A stretch of DNA of 6,032 nt from Burkholderiales bacterium. GTDB taxonomy: Bacteria; Pseudomonadota; Gammaproteobacteria; Burkholderiales; Burkholderiaceae_C. The translations under genes were made by a program, and so were the position numbers. Each line of letters opens with the position of its first letter. The stretch's first letter is position 1. Location: NCBI GenBank assembly GCA_028869035.1, contig JAGWTL010000190.1:1-6032 (forward strand). Reading direction: 5' to 3'. This document shows, in pieces, positions 5,631 to 6,032 of this stretch. Under the pieces are notes generated by a model. The model was not told where the DNA came from and made no database searches. It saw nothing but the letters and a program-made list of their open reading frames with translations.

Positions 5631-6032
5631 TCAGTTCACCGACTTCGCGGTTTTTTTGCCGCCGACCTTGGACGCCGTGTTGTGGGTCAGGATGAAGGCC
5701 TTGACCGCCGGGTAGACGATGTCGCGCCAGCGCCGGCCCGAGAAGATGCCGTAGTGGCCGGCCCCCTTGGCTTCCAGGTGTTGCTGGCGGGTCTTCGGCA
5801 CGCCGCTGCAGATATCGTGCACGGCCTCGGTCTGGCCCGAGCCGGAGATGTCGTCGAGCTCGCCTTCGACGGAGAGCAGGGCGGTGGTCTTGATGTCCTG
5901 CGGCCGCACGCGTTCGACCTGGCCGTCCACACCCTTCACGTCCCAGTTACCCTGCACCAGGCTGAAGTCCTGGAACACCGTGCGTATGGTTTCCAGGTAG
6001 TAGTGCGCGTCCATGTCGAGCACGGCGTTGTA
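5631..6032 (-). CDS. phaZ: Intracellular polyhydroxyalkanoate depolymerase, C-terminal part (5' end outside window)
   Basis: The last 133 residues of a protein whose start lies beyond the right edge; the frame is open to the window end, so the internal GTG at 6021-6023 is not the start. It matches the C-terminal domain of intracellular PHB depolymerases (PhaZ type, alpha/beta hydrolase fold), which cut stored polyhydroxyalkanoate granules to hydroxyacids or acyl-CoA. Seen are MDAHYYLETI followed by TVFQ, ALLSVEGELDDISGSGQT, which carries the presumed catalytic Asp (residues 60-61 of this fragment), and GAGHYGIFSG, with the presumed catalytic His (93). In the family these join a Cys nucleophile, which would lie in the missing part. 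The tail after the domain (ASKVGGKKTAKSVN) is Lys-rich. A run of seven A on the coding strand (5651-5657 on plus) codes for its lysines; slippage there would change only the last few residues. An rnfB-like gene follows 23 bp downstream. Confidence 0.93.
   Translation of the reverse strand, partial: YNAVLDMDAHYYLETIRTVFQDFSLVQGNWDVKGVDGQVERVRPQDIKTTALLSVEGELDDISGSGQTEAVHDICSGVPKTRQQHLEAKGAGHYGIFSGRRWRDIVYPAVKAFILTHNTASKVGGKKTAKSVN

Noticed and set aside
5638..5657. Plus-strand terminator at the ACCG/CGGT stem followed by seven T
   Set aside because: The stem is only 4 bp, it lies inside phaZ coding sequence, and it is about 700 bp past the nearest plus-strand gene; the T-run is explained by lysine codons on the minus strand.

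Overview
The window is ordinary GC-rich chromosomal DNA from a betaproteobacterium, most likely Burkholderiales and Comamonadaceae-like. This rests on the pccB-pccA pair, a soluble RnfB-type ferredoxin with a long charged tail, an intracellular PHA depolymerase and the codon use. The genus cannot be fixed from the sequence alone.

Left part, plus strand (1-3322): the 3' part of pccB (propionyl-CoA carboxylase carboxyltransferase subunit), complete pccA (biotin carboxylase plus biotin carrier subunit) and a VOC-family gene that is probably methylmalonyl-CoA epimerase. Together they would carboxylate propionyl-CoA to methylmalonyl-CoA and epimerise it for a mutase lying outside the window. pccA and the VOC gene are tightly coupled. 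pccB and pccA are separated by 138 bp that is almost filled by a symmetric, multi-armed inverted-repeat element centred on base 681. Its five hairpins and two enclosing stems all share one symmetry axis, and it is the most striking structure in the window. A second, unrelated short dispersed-type repeat (2847-2869) is embedded in the first codons of the VOC gene.

Middle (3323-4941): a 131-bp leader with several possible hairpins precedes a methyl-accepting chemotaxis protein of unusual layout. It has two back-to-back transmembrane helices with no periplasmic sensor, a HAMP and signalling region, and then a Cache-like sensor domain at the C-terminus, predicted to lie in the cytoplasm.

Right part, minus strand (4942-6032): the 3' end of phaZ (intracellular polyhydroxyalkanoate depolymerase) is followed 23 bp later by an rnfB/rsxB-like gene for a protein with three predicted 4Fe-4S clusters. 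That gene converges on the chemotaxis gene so closely that the two stop codons abut as TGATCA. PHA breakdown and propionyl-CoA use are both carbon-storage or short-acyl metabolism, but the sequence shows no direct link between the two strands' genes.
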